Source of the DNA: Melastoma dodecandrum
Lineage: Eukaryota > Streptophyta > Magnoliopsida > Myrtales > Melastomataceae
Length of the DNA: 64,000 nt
Reading direction: 5' to 3'
NCBI GenBank assembly: GCA_029817715.1
Contig: JARUPY010000606.1
Span: forward strand, 4,650,001 to 4,714,000
The notes beneath the pieces were generated by a model. The model saw only the letters and a list, made by a program, of their open reading frames with translations. It was not told where the DNA came from and made no database searches. This document shows, in pieces, positions 1 through 10,252 of this stretch (position 1 is its first letter; each line of letters begins with the position of its first letter). A program made the position numbers and the translations under genes.

Positions 1-2446
1 AATTGCATCACCCCGGCTGATTCTGTTCTGGATTGTAATCTCGTCTCCCTCCCGTCTGTCCAAATTTTGATGTCAACACCCCAAAATTCCCCCACTTGTC
101 CAACTGCCGCTGACCGTCGGCACGCCTCTCCTAACTATTGCCCATTTATTCCGAAATAAATCTTTTTAGGGGGACCAATTCAATTCAGTATGGATCTTTC
201 ACTCAGATTTTCTTTTTTCCACCAGGAAGGAGCTGGACGGTACAGGTTGATCTCCAAGCTTTTCAAAAGCACGTCCTCCTTCCGCAACTGGCTGCCGAAA
301 CAGATTGATCACGAAGCCTTTTCAATTGCGAGGTAGTACGTCAACAATGAAGCAGAATCCGTGGGCACCGGACCTCCTAATATGATCATGTTGCAGCACT
401 GAATGTGGGTGGAATGCAATCTCTTGGTGATGGATGCCTCCTAAAATCTAAACCGTAATTTGATAAAGGGACTATCTTCTTTTAAGGTTGTTTGCCCGGT
501 TTTCGGAGCTTAGCTCCGACTAATCCGGACTCAATCCGGGCAGGACACCTGACTATGGTGAGTGAGTCTTCTAACAAGAGTGTCTGTATATGGTAAGTTT
601 CGAATCCGAGACTTTCTTAAGCAAATACAAGCTTCTTATCACTTGGACCAACTCCATGTTGGTAAAAGGACTATCTTCATGATACTTTTTATGTCGAGAC
701 ATAAGTGGCGTATCTCCGGCGGACTATTACTGATAAAGGGATTTAACGGACCGGCTAAAATATTTAACGCACTCAAAACGATTTTTGGGAAAAGAAACAT
801 CGTAACATACAATAATCTCATAAGGTTCGGGGACTTGCACGCATGCGAGCACCTACCATGTTCAAAAGTGTCGCACAAATCTCACAGTCGAGAGCAGACG
901 AGCCTCCAAACCTACGTCGCCGAGCCGGGACGAGAGAAAACGACATGGTCAACGATCTCGTCGTAAATGTCACGTAAAATTTGGACCACATAAAGTTAAG
1001 TACTTGAAGATAGAGTCGATAAGCTCGGTTTGAGCTTTCCTAGTTGTATAGGGTGACATTTGAAGAAAGGATTGTGAAGAGGACGACCGGACAACCGGGT
1101 CGTCAATTTTCCTTAAAAGCATTATAATTATAATTATAATTGTGTGGTTTGTGAAATGTCAAAAAACACAAATATTTTTTAAACAAGTGATGCAGAACCA
1201 TCTCAATGTTCTTTCACTTTTTCTTTTCCGAAAATGTAATCATTTGTAATGGCTGGCTTAACACACCGATTTTTTGCATTCTTATTACTAAGTTCTCTTA
1301 TTACGAAGTTGGAGATATCGAAACTTTTTTTTTTTCTTTTTTCATCTACTTCTCGTCGTCAAGAGCACTCACTATATTAATATTTAAATATGCCCCGACT
1401 ACTTCGGAATATATAACTTGTTAAAAAATGCTAAATTTATTTCTTTACATGAATTAACAATTTTTTTTTTAAAAAAAAGAGCTAGACAAAGATGTGATAC
1501 AATTTGGAATAAGTTTTGTCATGAATATAAAAAATAATCCATCTAAAAGGTATCCTAAACTCAATGATATCAAAAGTTTTTTTTATGAATACAAGTCTTT
1601 CTTTTTTATATATAATTTTACTTATCATATTCTTATTTTGGCCAACTATAATTAAAAAAAAAAAAAAAAAGCAATCAGTGGCGCGTAGCACAAGTTCTTA
1701 CGACCGCCAGTTAAACCAGTAGGGTCAGTCGATCTTTTCTACCATTGTTTTCAATCCTCAGCATAACTTTAGCACGGCAAAAAGTATACTGTAAATCCGT
1801 ATACCACCAAGTTCGAATCGTTTAACTTCGGCATGACAAGCGTGTGAAATTCCAGCACATTGCGATACGACGACGTGAAGGATGGTGGATTCAAGAAATT
1901 TAACGTGATTACCAAAATGTAAAAAGAACAAATAATAAAAATAAAACGCAGATTACAATATGGATGCAAGAACAAAGGAGACATGACCAAGGTAGGCAAC
2001 CAGATTCCGTCCGTAAGTTGAAATATGATTGTGCTTTACTGCAATCTACTTTCAACCATTTATAAGATAATCTAACTTCGGCCGGACAGGTTTGTCGACT
2101 ATACATAGAGACTTCTCCAACTTCGTCAACTGGGCAGGTTCCTTCGACTTTGTCGACTGTACAAATTTATTCTAACTTAAATGATTCTTTGTTCCGTCAT
2201 CAATTCAAATGCTACTCTATTCAAGACAACATCACCCTCTCATATTCAAAAAATAAACAAATAAATAGGTGAAGGGAGGGTTTCAGGTATGAAATTCGTA
2301 AGTGTTATTAGTTTAAGGGGATGGATGGATGAAACCACGATGCCCATCAATTAATAGGCTCAGCTTATCTCCATCAAACCACATATCGGCAGTCTTTTAG
2401 AATTGTTAAACAATTTAAAAACTTGTATCGATAGAACTGCATGAAA
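1..2446. other. Intergenic, no supported gene
   Basis: No convincing coding region is seen in these 2.4 kb. Open frames are short and AT-rich, with none of the motifs or splice-site logic of the genes further right. About 200-335 (frame reading RYRLISKLFKST...) looks mildly coding-like and might be the edge of an exon, but it is closed by a stop and I cannot assign it. A small GC-rich hairpin lies at 494-541 and an ATTATA-type simple repeat at about 1121-1141. Near 2330-2350 there is a 20-bp match to sequence downstream of both glycosyltransferase genes, perhaps the trace of a third copy. Confidence 0.5.
494..541. repeat. Small GC-rich inverted repeat
   Basis: Outer arms GCCCGG and CCGGGC enclose an inner perfect inverted repeat of CGGAGCT and AGCTCCG at 504-518. 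The surrounding text (CCGACTAATCCGGACTC) looks like dispersed plant repeat DNA. The function is unknown. Confidence 0.5.
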
Positions 2447-2519
2447 TCCGTTGTAGTCTAGTTGGTTAGGATATTCGGCTCTCACCCGAAAGACCCGGGT
2501 TCAAGTCCCGGCAACGGAA
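2447..2519 (+). tRNA. tRNA-Glu (CTC), copy 1
   Basis: This is a 73-nt cloverleaf. The acceptor stem TCCGTTG pairs with CAACGGA at 2512-2518, followed by discriminator A. The anticodon loop CTCTCAC gives anticodon CTC. The A box (TAGTCTAGTTGG) and B box (GGTTCAAGTCC) are both present, and a run of ten T at 2524-2533 provides a Pol III terminator. There is no intron. The gene lies 197 bp upstream of kiwellin copy 1 and is duplicated with it at 13257-13329, base for base. Confidence 0.96.
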
Positions 2520-2523
2520 TGCA

Positions 2524-2533
2524 TTTTTTTTTT
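2524..2533 (+). terminator. Pol III T-run terminator of tRNA-Glu copy 1
   Basis: Ten consecutive T begin 5 nt after the tRNA-Glu 3' end. This is the usual RNA polymerase III stop signal. Confidence 0.8.
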
Positions 2534-2660
2534 AATTTTATACAGAACACAAACATATTACCATTCTATCTATAATGACTTTGCCCTTCCGCTCATTTGT
2601 TCCTTTATATCATCATCATCATGTCCCTTATTTTGGACTATAATGTCCTTCCCATTTCCT

Positions 2661-2667
2661 TATAAAT
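2661..2667 (+). promoter_or_regulatory. TATA box of kiwellin copy 1
   Basis: TATAAAT lies 56 bp upstream of the ATG at 2717, so the 5' UTR would be roughly 25 nt. The same box is kept in copy 2 at 13471-13477. Confidence 0.6.
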
Positions 2668-2716
2668 TCCATACCTTCGACATCCCCTCTAAACTCATCA
2701 GTCGAGTTATCCAGCG

Positions 2717-3283
2717 ATGGAGACGACCGGGCCGATTCCGTTCGCGTTCTTTGTCCTCGCGCTCCTCTCCTCCCACTTCCTAGCCGTTGAAGTTGGTGGC
2801 TGCAGCCCCAGCGGATGGATCCGAGGAATGACGCCTCCTCCTGGCCAATGCAACACGGGAGACCAGTCCGAGTGCTGCAAGAATGGGGAGGAGTACCCGA
2901 TCTTTCGGTGCTCACCCCCTGTGAATTCCCACACCAGGGCCCACCTAACCCTCAACAGCTTCGAGAAGGGCGGGGATGGCGGCGGCCCCTCGGAGTGCGA
3001 CAACAAGTACCACTCCAACGACACGCCGGTCGTTGCGCTGTCGACGGGCTGGTTCAATCACGAGAGCAGGTGCCTACGGAATATAACCATCCATGGGAAC
3101 GGGAACACCGTCGTGGCTATGGTTGTAGACGAGTGTGACTCGACCCAGGGGTGCGATGACGAGCATGATTACCAGCCCCCTTGCGACAACGACATAGTCG
3201 ATGCATCGAGGGCCGTGTGGGAAGCCTTGGGCGTTCCCAAGGATAACTGGGGTTGGCTCGACATTACTTGGACCGATGCCTAG
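2717..3283 (+). CDS. Kiwellin / ripening-related secreted protein, copy 1
   Basis: Single-exon gene of 188 aa. Residues 1-23 form a hydrophobic signal peptide ([14 protein letters not shown]). The mature part has ten cysteines and the family signature CDNKYH...VVALSTGW, followed by [10 protein letters not shown] and a C-terminal WEALGVP...W segment. This is the kiwellin / ripening-related (grip22) family with a double-psi beta-barrel fold. Members are apoplastic; some kiwellins bind and inhibit a fungal effector chorismate mutase, but no target can be inferred here. An N-glycosylation sequon (NIT) is visible. The start is set by the signal peptide and a TATA box 56 bp upstream. The paralogue at 13527 differs by one residue (K/R near position 175). 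The gene follows a tRNA-Glu and is followed by a DC1-gene scrap. Confidence 0.92.
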   Translation: METTGPIPFAFFVLALLSSHFLAVEVGGCSPSGWIRGMTPPPGQCNTGDQSECCKNGEEYPIFRCSPPVNSHTRAHLTLNSFEKGGDGGGPSECDNKYHSNDTPVVALSTGWFNHESRCLRNITIHGNGNTVVAMVVDECDSTQGCDDEHDYQPPCDNDIVDASRAVWEALGVPKDNWGWLDITWTDA

Positions 3284-3430
3284 CTCGGGTAATCATCCCC
3301 CGGATGCACCGATACCTCATGTGTCTGATCTAGACAATGTATATTTCCCTTGTGTGGATTGTAATGTTAAAGATGGGCAAATGATATTCGATTGCCACAA
3401 CAGGGGAACTTCGTCAATCATCAACGAGAA

Positions 3431-3575
3431 CATGTAAACACTCAATCGCCCGTCTCTTGCTTCATGATAGGCAGCAGTTCAATACAGTACTCGAAGATGT
3501 GCACTTTTACATCCAGCGCGGAACTCACAGAGTTGGTAGTTGAAACTAAAGCCAACAATGTCACATGCCCCTGGA
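3431..3575 (-). pseudogene. DC1-gene fragment fused behind kiwellin copy 1
   Basis: From 3431 the sequence stops matching the kiwellin-2 downstream region and instead matches the minus-strand DC1 gene at 14260-16117. TGTAAACACTCAATCGCCCG resembles 14567-14586. A short stretch near 3475-3490 resembles 14604-14620. 3492-3575 resembles 14851-14935, including GCACTT, ACATCCAG and CTAAAGCCAACAATGTC. In between, about 230 bp of the parent is missing and the frame is broken. This shows that the duplicated segment once carried a DC1 gene tail-to-tail with kiwellin. Confidence 0.75.
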
Positions 3576-3784
3576 GCCGAACAGGGGCTATAGGCCGTTG
3601 GGGTTCAAGGCTAGGCGTTCTTGGGCATACCCGGCAGATCTGATGTCCGACTCGCGCATTGATTCTGGTTGAGGATCGGACAAACTTCCTTTCATCAGCG
3701 TAGGTTGTTAGAACAAGTCTGGCTGTGTGTGTCTAATCTTGCCATCGGCTGGGTTTTTGTTTGGCCCAACGAACAAATTATTGG

Positions 3785-3785
<1 letters not shown>

Positions 3786-3822
<37 letters not shown>
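3786..3822. repeat. (CT)n microsatellite
   Basis: About 18 uninterrupted CT units. It lies in non-coding sequence downstream of kiwellin copy 1. Confidence 0.97.
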
Positions 3823-3826
<4 letters not shown>

Positions 3827-4289
3827 GTTAATCTCGGGGGAGAGTCGAGGAAGGGATTTTTAATAAACAAACAAACCATATAAGTGTGTGGGTATTCCCG
3901 TGATTCATATATCTTTTTATTTATTAAAATAATAAGATAAATAAAATATTTGTGGGGAAAGGTTCTGCAATGACACAAAATTTAAAACTTCTTTTAAAAA
4001 ATATTTATAAAAATTTTAGTATTATAATGCCCCCATCTTCTTCACGTGGTGAGCCCAGCAGCCACCCCCATAAAAAATTATAAATAGTTAATAAATTTCT
4101 TTTAATACGAGCAGCGCCTGACGATTGAGAAAGAATTTGTGTGGGGGAGATTTTTCTTGTTACATGGCTTTATCCTGTGAGGATAGTTCCCCCTTACCCT
4201 CACTTTTAGTCCTTTACGACACTTTCATTATTTTGTTTTTTTTTATATATTTTATTTTGGTCTAAAGTTTTGAAAAGTTTACGATTAAG

Positions 4290-5131
4290 TCCTCCGAAAT
4301 ATCTCGACAAGAAAATGAATTCCTTATGGAACTTCTTCAAAATTGGAGTTCATCACGTAGTCTAGAATGGCTTCAATATATCTTAATAGAATTAGGTCTG
4401 GTAGAATAAACTCCAATTCACCTAGATAATAGAATATTTAATGAGTTGGTTACTGCGAAAATGAAAATTTGCATGCCGGATTATCCCATAGAACCAAACC
4501 GGAATTTATTCCAAGGGATAATGTCCTCAAATCAATAATTACTCCTAGTGCTTTTCTGGACAATGATTGTGAAAAGTACGTATCCGAAAGGATAGATGAG
4601 TTGCTATCACTGATTCGAATGACTGCGTCTACTGAGATATTATCTCATCAGTTTATGAATTATGTGTATCAGCCATCATGGGCACGACGTAAAAATACTG
4701 GAAATCTTTAATAGCTCACACGGACATTAAAGAAAAGATAGATCAAGGGCTGACCGTTGACGGTGTATTGACAATTATTGTGGATGCATTAAAATGAGGG
4801 TTCTGTGTTTTTTTATTGTCCATTGAAATAAAGTGGTGCAAGTGAATGACTGATTGTCCAAACCCAGAATTGCTCCATTTATAGGGTTGGCAAAAATTCT
4901 ACTACTTGACTTTTAAATGCCGTAGTGGATCATTTGGAGAATTTATCCACCAAGATAACTCAATTATCAGGGCTTAGAGAAAATTATTCTGAGAAATTAG
5001 AAAAACTAACTCTGATTCAAAGTGAATTTGAGGAATTCTTTCAAATTGGCAGAATATCAACGATAAAGACAATTAAAAAAATCTTCGTATTTTGTTTTGA
5101 TGAACTAAATTGCAGAAAAAGTAAAACTTGA
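4290..5131 (+). other. Unidentified degenerate coding-like stretch
   Basis: Several short frames on the plus strand (for example 4469-4711, 80 aa, and 4925-5131, 68 aa with a predicted helix rich in E, K and L) are separated by stops and frame changes. Codon usage looks coding-like but I recognise no domain: no RT, protease, integrase or kinase motif. It could be a decayed mobile or endogenous-viral-type element, or a relic of a host gene. The flanks, 3576-4290 and 5132-5452, are AT-rich and otherwise empty. Confidence 0.25.
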
Positions 5132-5452
5132 CGCTAAAAATTACATAAAAGAAAAAAGGGAAAAGAAAGAAAATCGTAAAAAAGGAAATAAAAACTTTGC
5201 AAAAAAGTTAAAATAAAAAGCAACAAAACTCTTTTATCCTGTCCTGCTATTACATTATTAAAATAACCCACAAGAAAAAAAAAGCAGCTGGCTCATGAAA
5301 ATTGAAATGTTTGCTGCCGGCGGCTTTTACAATCGAATTGGTTGGATTATATCCGGATTCCTTCCGGCTTTCTTCCTCTGTCTTCTTGGCTGTGTCCTCA
5401 GAAATATTGATTTGAACCCAACTTTCTTTACCGGGTCAATATAAAGTGGAGA

Positions 5453-8051
5453 ATGGAAGACCACAAGGTTCAGCCTCAGGCTCAGACTCAGGCTCCGGCT
5501 CCGTCTCCGGCTCAGGCTCAGGCTCCACCATGGCTGAGGATCCCTTCTTTCCGACTCCTTAACTTATGGGCTGTCCCGGCAACTTTTTGCTTCCTGCTCC
5601 TCCTCTTCGTCATCTCCGGTGGATTCTTCTCTAGAGTCGACGACGTGAGTGATCTGCCACGATCCCCTACACGTTCTTCGCGTAGTTGTTAGCTAGTTAG
5701 TTCTCTGCTCATTGCGTTTGTTCATAGGGAGTTCTTTGGTTTTCGCCGGAGGAACGATTCCATTTATATGTGCTTTGGGATTAGTCCGGCTGTCAAAACA
5801 TGTCGAGCGAATCTCGTTGGAATCAGACTTTGCCTCGACTTGACCGCCCAAAAATTGCGGTTATGTTTGGTTGGAGGTTCCATCGGATTGACCCTTCAAA
5901 GTTCGAATATATGCCCTGCAGTTCAACTTCAGCAACTCTTCCTTCTTCACGGGGGAAACTGGGACGAGCTCCTTCGAATCAACTGGGATCCTGGGGCAGC
6001 TCAATTGCACGAGCGGAACTGAGCACCAGGCATGCCCTTCGAACTACCCCATGAGGCTCAGTCCCAACCTCACAAGCTCGGGGTCCTGCCCGGAGTACTT
6101 CAGGTGGATTCATGAGGACCTCCGGCCGTGGAAGGAGACCAGGATAACGAGGGAGATGCTGGAGCACCCCAAGACTCGGGAATTCAGGCACTTCCGGGTC
6201 ATCGTGCTTGATGGCAAGGCATACCTCGAGACGTTCAAGAGGGCATTCCAGACGAGGGACGTGTTCACAGTATGGGGGATCCTGCAGCTGCTGAGACTTT
6301 TTCCGGGCAAGGTCCCTGACCTCGAGCTCATTTTCTGCTGCGAAGACTTGACAGTGATCCCCAAAAGCGACTACCCGGACAATGAAACCTCGGGTCCCCC
6401 GCCGCTGTTCCATTACTGTGGCAAAGAGACGAGCTACGACATCCCATTCCCAGATTGGTCCTTCTGGGGCTGGTGAGTGCCCCATATCCTAAAGTCCTGT
6501 TCGATAAACTCCCTAGTTAGCCTGACATAACGCAACTAAATTATCCACGGACATATGTTATGGTAAGGCCAGAGGTGAACATAAAGCCATGGGATGTGGA
6601 GATTAGGGCAATAATGCAGAAATCCAACAAGATCAAATGGGATGACAGGCAGCCCTTTGCTTATTGGAAGGGCCACCCATTGAACAAGAACAGGAGGGAG
6701 CTGATGAAATGCAACAAGAGATGGATCAGAGACTGGAAAGTCCGGGCATTCTCTCAGGTTTAACACTTTGTTCCATCCCCTTCTCTTAAGTTAACCTCTA
6801 TCTCCCTTCTGGGAATTCATCGTTCAGACAATGAATCTAACTCAGCATAGTAAGTTTCCAAATTGAGATGTAAGAAAGATTTAGGAATCGACACAGAGAA
6901 CTTTCCCATTTTAGTGCTGTCTCCCCCAATTCATGTCGTCATTGATCGGTGGTGGTCTACAATATGCATCATTCGTTGTGTCAATAGATTGCTGGTCCAC
7001 CTACTTTGACCCTACTTTTTTACTTTTTTCTTTCGGCTTAATTTTTGAATCAAAGTCAATAAAAACATGGAAATCGCACCTGGGTTTTCATTCATCTCGA
7101 CAGTTCTCCACGATCAATGAATGCCCTTTTCCTTTCTATCTCAGAATTGGGTGGAGGAGATCAATAAAGGTTTCAAGACCTCAAACCTAGAGGACCAATG
7201 CAAATACAGGTAAAAAGAAGCGAAGCAGAACTTTGGTTTGAGAATGTCAATGTTAAACATGATGAGGATGACTATATGTCTGTGTGTTTTAAATAGGTAC
7301 AAGATATACGTGGAGGGTCGCGCTTGGTCGGTGAGTGAGAAGTACATCATGGCATGTAATTCGACGACGCTGATGGTGAGGCCGGAGTACTATGATTTCT
7401 TCACAAGGGGGATGTACCCGCTGGAGCATTATTGGCCGATTAGGCCTAATAACAAGTGCAGGGACATCAAGTTCGCTGTCGAATGGGGAAACAGACACCC
7501 TTCTGAGGTAATGTAATGAAGCTTCTTAGTACCCCCTTGCCCGGCTACCAAATAGATATGGTCGATTGTGTGCTGGCTGTCGCATTGGAGCTGCTAAAGA
7601 CTCGTTCACTATCCGAATCGCTTTTGAGCTTTATACAGATGTTTGATCGGTCATAATGAAAAAATGCTGAAGGAATACTAAGGGCATGTAAGTTTCTTTT
7701 TTTCAGGCGCAGAAGATCGGAGAAACTGGGACGAAGTACGTTGAGGAGAACGTGAAGATCGAATATGTATACCAGTACATGCTGCATATGCTTACGGAAT
7801 ATGCAAAGCTGCTGAGGTTCAAGCCGGAAGTACCCCCAGGGGCGACGGAGATATGCTCGGAGACAATGGCATGCACGGCTGAAGGCCTGACGAAGCGGTA
7901 CATGCTTGAATCCATGGTGACTACCCCCAGCGACTCGCTTCCGTGCACGTTACCGCCACCATTTGATCCAGTCGACCACAAAGCTATCCGTCGAAGGAAA
8001 GCAAACGCCACTAGACAGATTATGATTTGGAAGGCGGAATTATTATATTAG
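5453..8051 (+). CDS. GT90/CAP10 (rumi-like, DUF821) glycosyltransferase, copy 1
   Basis: Six exons: 5453-5644, 5922-6472, 6568-6757, 7145-7209, 7297-7507, 7707-8051. They give 517 aa, all with GT-AG introns and in frame. The protein is a type II membrane protein. It has a Q/A/P-rich cytosolic tail (residues 8-30), a single membrane anchor (about 38-59, FCFLLLLFVISGG), a short stem with cysteines, then the CAP10 domain. Family blocks visible are SGSCPEYFRWI, LELIFCCED, PDWSFWGWPEVN, W(K)VRAFSQ, EGRAWSVSEKYI and MACNSTTLMVRPEYYDFF. GT90 enzymes are Golgi/ER glycosyltransferases related to rumi protein O-glucosyltransferase; the plant acceptor of this member cannot be told. The first exon is about 20 residues longer than in copy 2. 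Confidence 0.88.
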
Positions 8052-8402
8052 CCGGGTTATAATCGGATAGTTTAGGTTGCATTTTTCTTCTTAGTTACAG
8101 ATTTTCTTTTGTAACCTAACAATTTGTCGACATGATTACAGAAAAGAAATGACCAGACTAGAGATACCGACCTAATCGACATGTTGAGGCATCGATGCAT
8201 AACTGGGTGTGGCTCAACGGTTGCGCATACCAATGGTTTAGTTTGGGTAATTTTCGTAGACCCGAACCGCGTTCCACAAATCTCATTTCATGGGATGAAA
8301 CTATGATGCCCCTGCTTAAAGCCCCACTGATCGGCTCTGCTTGTCCCCGCTGTGGTGTTATCTTCTGGGTAAATCTTTTTTTTTTCAAATGAAAGGGGAC
8401 GA
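8052..8402. other. 3' flank of glycosyltransferase copy 1
   Basis: 3' UTR and downstream sequence. 8220-8350 (TTTAGTTTGGGTAATTTTCGTAGACCC..., GATGAAACTATGATGCCC) is homologous to 13090-13190 downstream of copy 2, so the duplicated unit extends beyond the coding region. Confidence 0.6.
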
Positions 8403-9282
8403 TGGGATCCCTACCTGAAAACAGGCCATGGCCGCCAAGTCATGCGCAGACGTTACACAGTTGGTCTGCAACGACAACATTGTGGATTTGTGCAACAGAT
8501 TGGAGCCTGCTTATCTTGCCGAAGGGTTATCTGCATCACCTTCTTCAATACAGAAGCGTCTCAGTACCTTCTACTAGTACATCCTTTGTGGAAAATCTGA
8601 AGGGCTATCTACAATACCCTCTGCAGTAGTGTCTTATTTCTTCTGTCAGTCTTGTATTTGCTATAAGTGTTCAATAGTGAATTCCATCCTATAAGGTGAA
8701 GAGTAGAGTAGGCTATTGCCGGACACTATAAACATTCTGTGTCTTATTTACTTTCTGCCTAAACGGAAAAGCAAATTAACAGACACAACGCGAACGTCTG
8801 AGCAGAGACTCCAAAGGTCCTGCATCAAACATCGTACGCTACATAAACCAATTAGGTTATGAAGTTTGTTCCTTCGATCTAGCTCTCGCAAATCATCTAT
8901 TGATAGTGAAGAAACCTACAAGGTTCTGTAACAAACTTTTGCTACTACAAGTATCTTTCAGATCTTGGAGTAAACGTTGCTGATCATACTTAGGGTGGTC
9001 GGATCTGTACAACCTTGATAGCAGAAATATCTACCTTCTGCTACTGCAGAAACCTTCTGAGGACTGCATAATCATATCTTATATCAGACTTCGGCTAGTC
9101 GTTCTCTCATCAAATAGTTTACTACGAGATCTGCTGTGTACAAGGGTTCTGTAACCTACAGGAACCTAACCTTCCGCTGTTGGGTTCTATTAGTTGTAAA
9201 AATGCTAAAAAGGCCATTACACTAATTCATCCCCCTCTTAGTGCCACTGTTACACTAATAGGGAGCAAGCAGCTGCATCCCA
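8403..9282 (+). mobile_element. Possible solo LTR of a copia-like retrotransposon
   Basis: An 880-bp segment begins TGGGATCC and ends CATCCCA, giving short inverted ends TGGGAT/ATCCCA. Inside are phrases reminiscent of plant Ty1-copia LTRs: GAGTAGGCTATTGCCGGACACTATAAAC near 8705-8745, where GCCG precedes a TATA-like block, and CTAATTCATCCCCCTCTTAG near 9222-9242. No target-site duplication, primer-binding site or coding region adjoins it. The identification rests on pattern memory only. Confidence 0.35.
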
Positions 9283-10252
9283 TGACAAAATAAAATAAAA
9301 AAAGTTTTATTCCCCTAAGCATTTTTTGGTTGAAGAAATTTGTGTAAAATAAGACTTCCAATAAAAATAATTATCAACTTCATTAGTAATAAGCTTGTTC
9401 CCATGTGTTTGCTAATAATAAGCACAAAAGAAATTCTTGGCCATAGAGCCGTTTGAATTGTTTATACTACGGGGTAATCGATGTAGCTTTTAGACAAGAA
9501 ATAATAATAATATAATTTAAAAAATAGATGGAGACAAGATGGTAGTCGTGGGTTCGTTACAAATTAACGTTTGTTTGTCGGGGAAATAATTCTCGGAAGT
9601 TTTGAAGTTGGATAAATAATACATAAATTCGATATTTGTAACACCGAGTTCGTTTTCCAAAGGGTTCGATATTTGTGACGCTAAATTCAACTCAATTTTG
9701 GCGTTGTTACAAACACTAAGTTTATGGAGGGTGAAAATTCCACATGAATTCGATGGCATCGAGTTTACCAAAATTGAATTCAATTCCGTATTACAAATAC
9801 CGAGTTTGCTGACAGCCAAGGGAAAGTGAGAGAAAAAAAAAAGCATAAAACTCGGTGTCAATAACACTAAAATTCTATAAATACTAAGAAAAACGCGATG
9901 TTGCTAAAATCAAGTTCACCGCTCGGATAATTAAACATCCTCTTTGTGAGGGATCTTTGTATTCAATTATTAATATACGGTATTTGTAAGACCGAGTTAT
10001 TTGAAAGACAAGCGAAGTTGATGCTGTGATAATTATCTAAGCAAATGTTAGTTTGGAACCTAACTTTGTAGTTGTCACTTCACTTGACTCCATTCTCCCT
10101 TGGAGTTTCATGAAAACTGTGAGCCGTAAAAAAAAAAAAAAAAGGTCCGGTTACTTCCGAGCTGTCTCCTCGTCTTCTTCCATGGCGGGCTAACACTCAT
10201 TCATAGAGGAGAACACTCCCGACATTCTTGACCGGGTCATCATAGAGTGGAA
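9283..10252. repeat. Spacer with dispersed CCGAGTT-type motifs
   Basis: No gene is seen. Between about 9640 and 10010 a loose motif, (A)CACCGAGTTYG or its variants (CACTAAGTTT, CATCGAGTTT, TACCGAGTTT, the inverse AAACTCGGTG, GACCGAGTTA), recurs six times at irregular spacing. The minus-strand open frame of 116 aa at 9517-9867 is probably chance. The last 100 bp form the promoter and leader of glycosyltransferase copy 2; the ACCGGGTCA block resembles the copy 1 leader at 5430. Confidence 0.4.

Noticed and set aside
562..966. 134-aa open frame on plus strand
   Set aside because: Composition and flanks look like dispersed repeat DNA; no motif, and an opposite-strand frame overlaps it.
2707..3057. 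Minus-strand 116-aa frame over kiwellin (also 13517-13867)
   Set aside because: Shadow of the kiwellin coding strand; kept in both copies only because the DNA is duplicated.
9517..9867. 116-aa minus-strand frame
   Set aside because: AT-rich, built from the CCGAGTT-type motif region, no homologous domain recognised.
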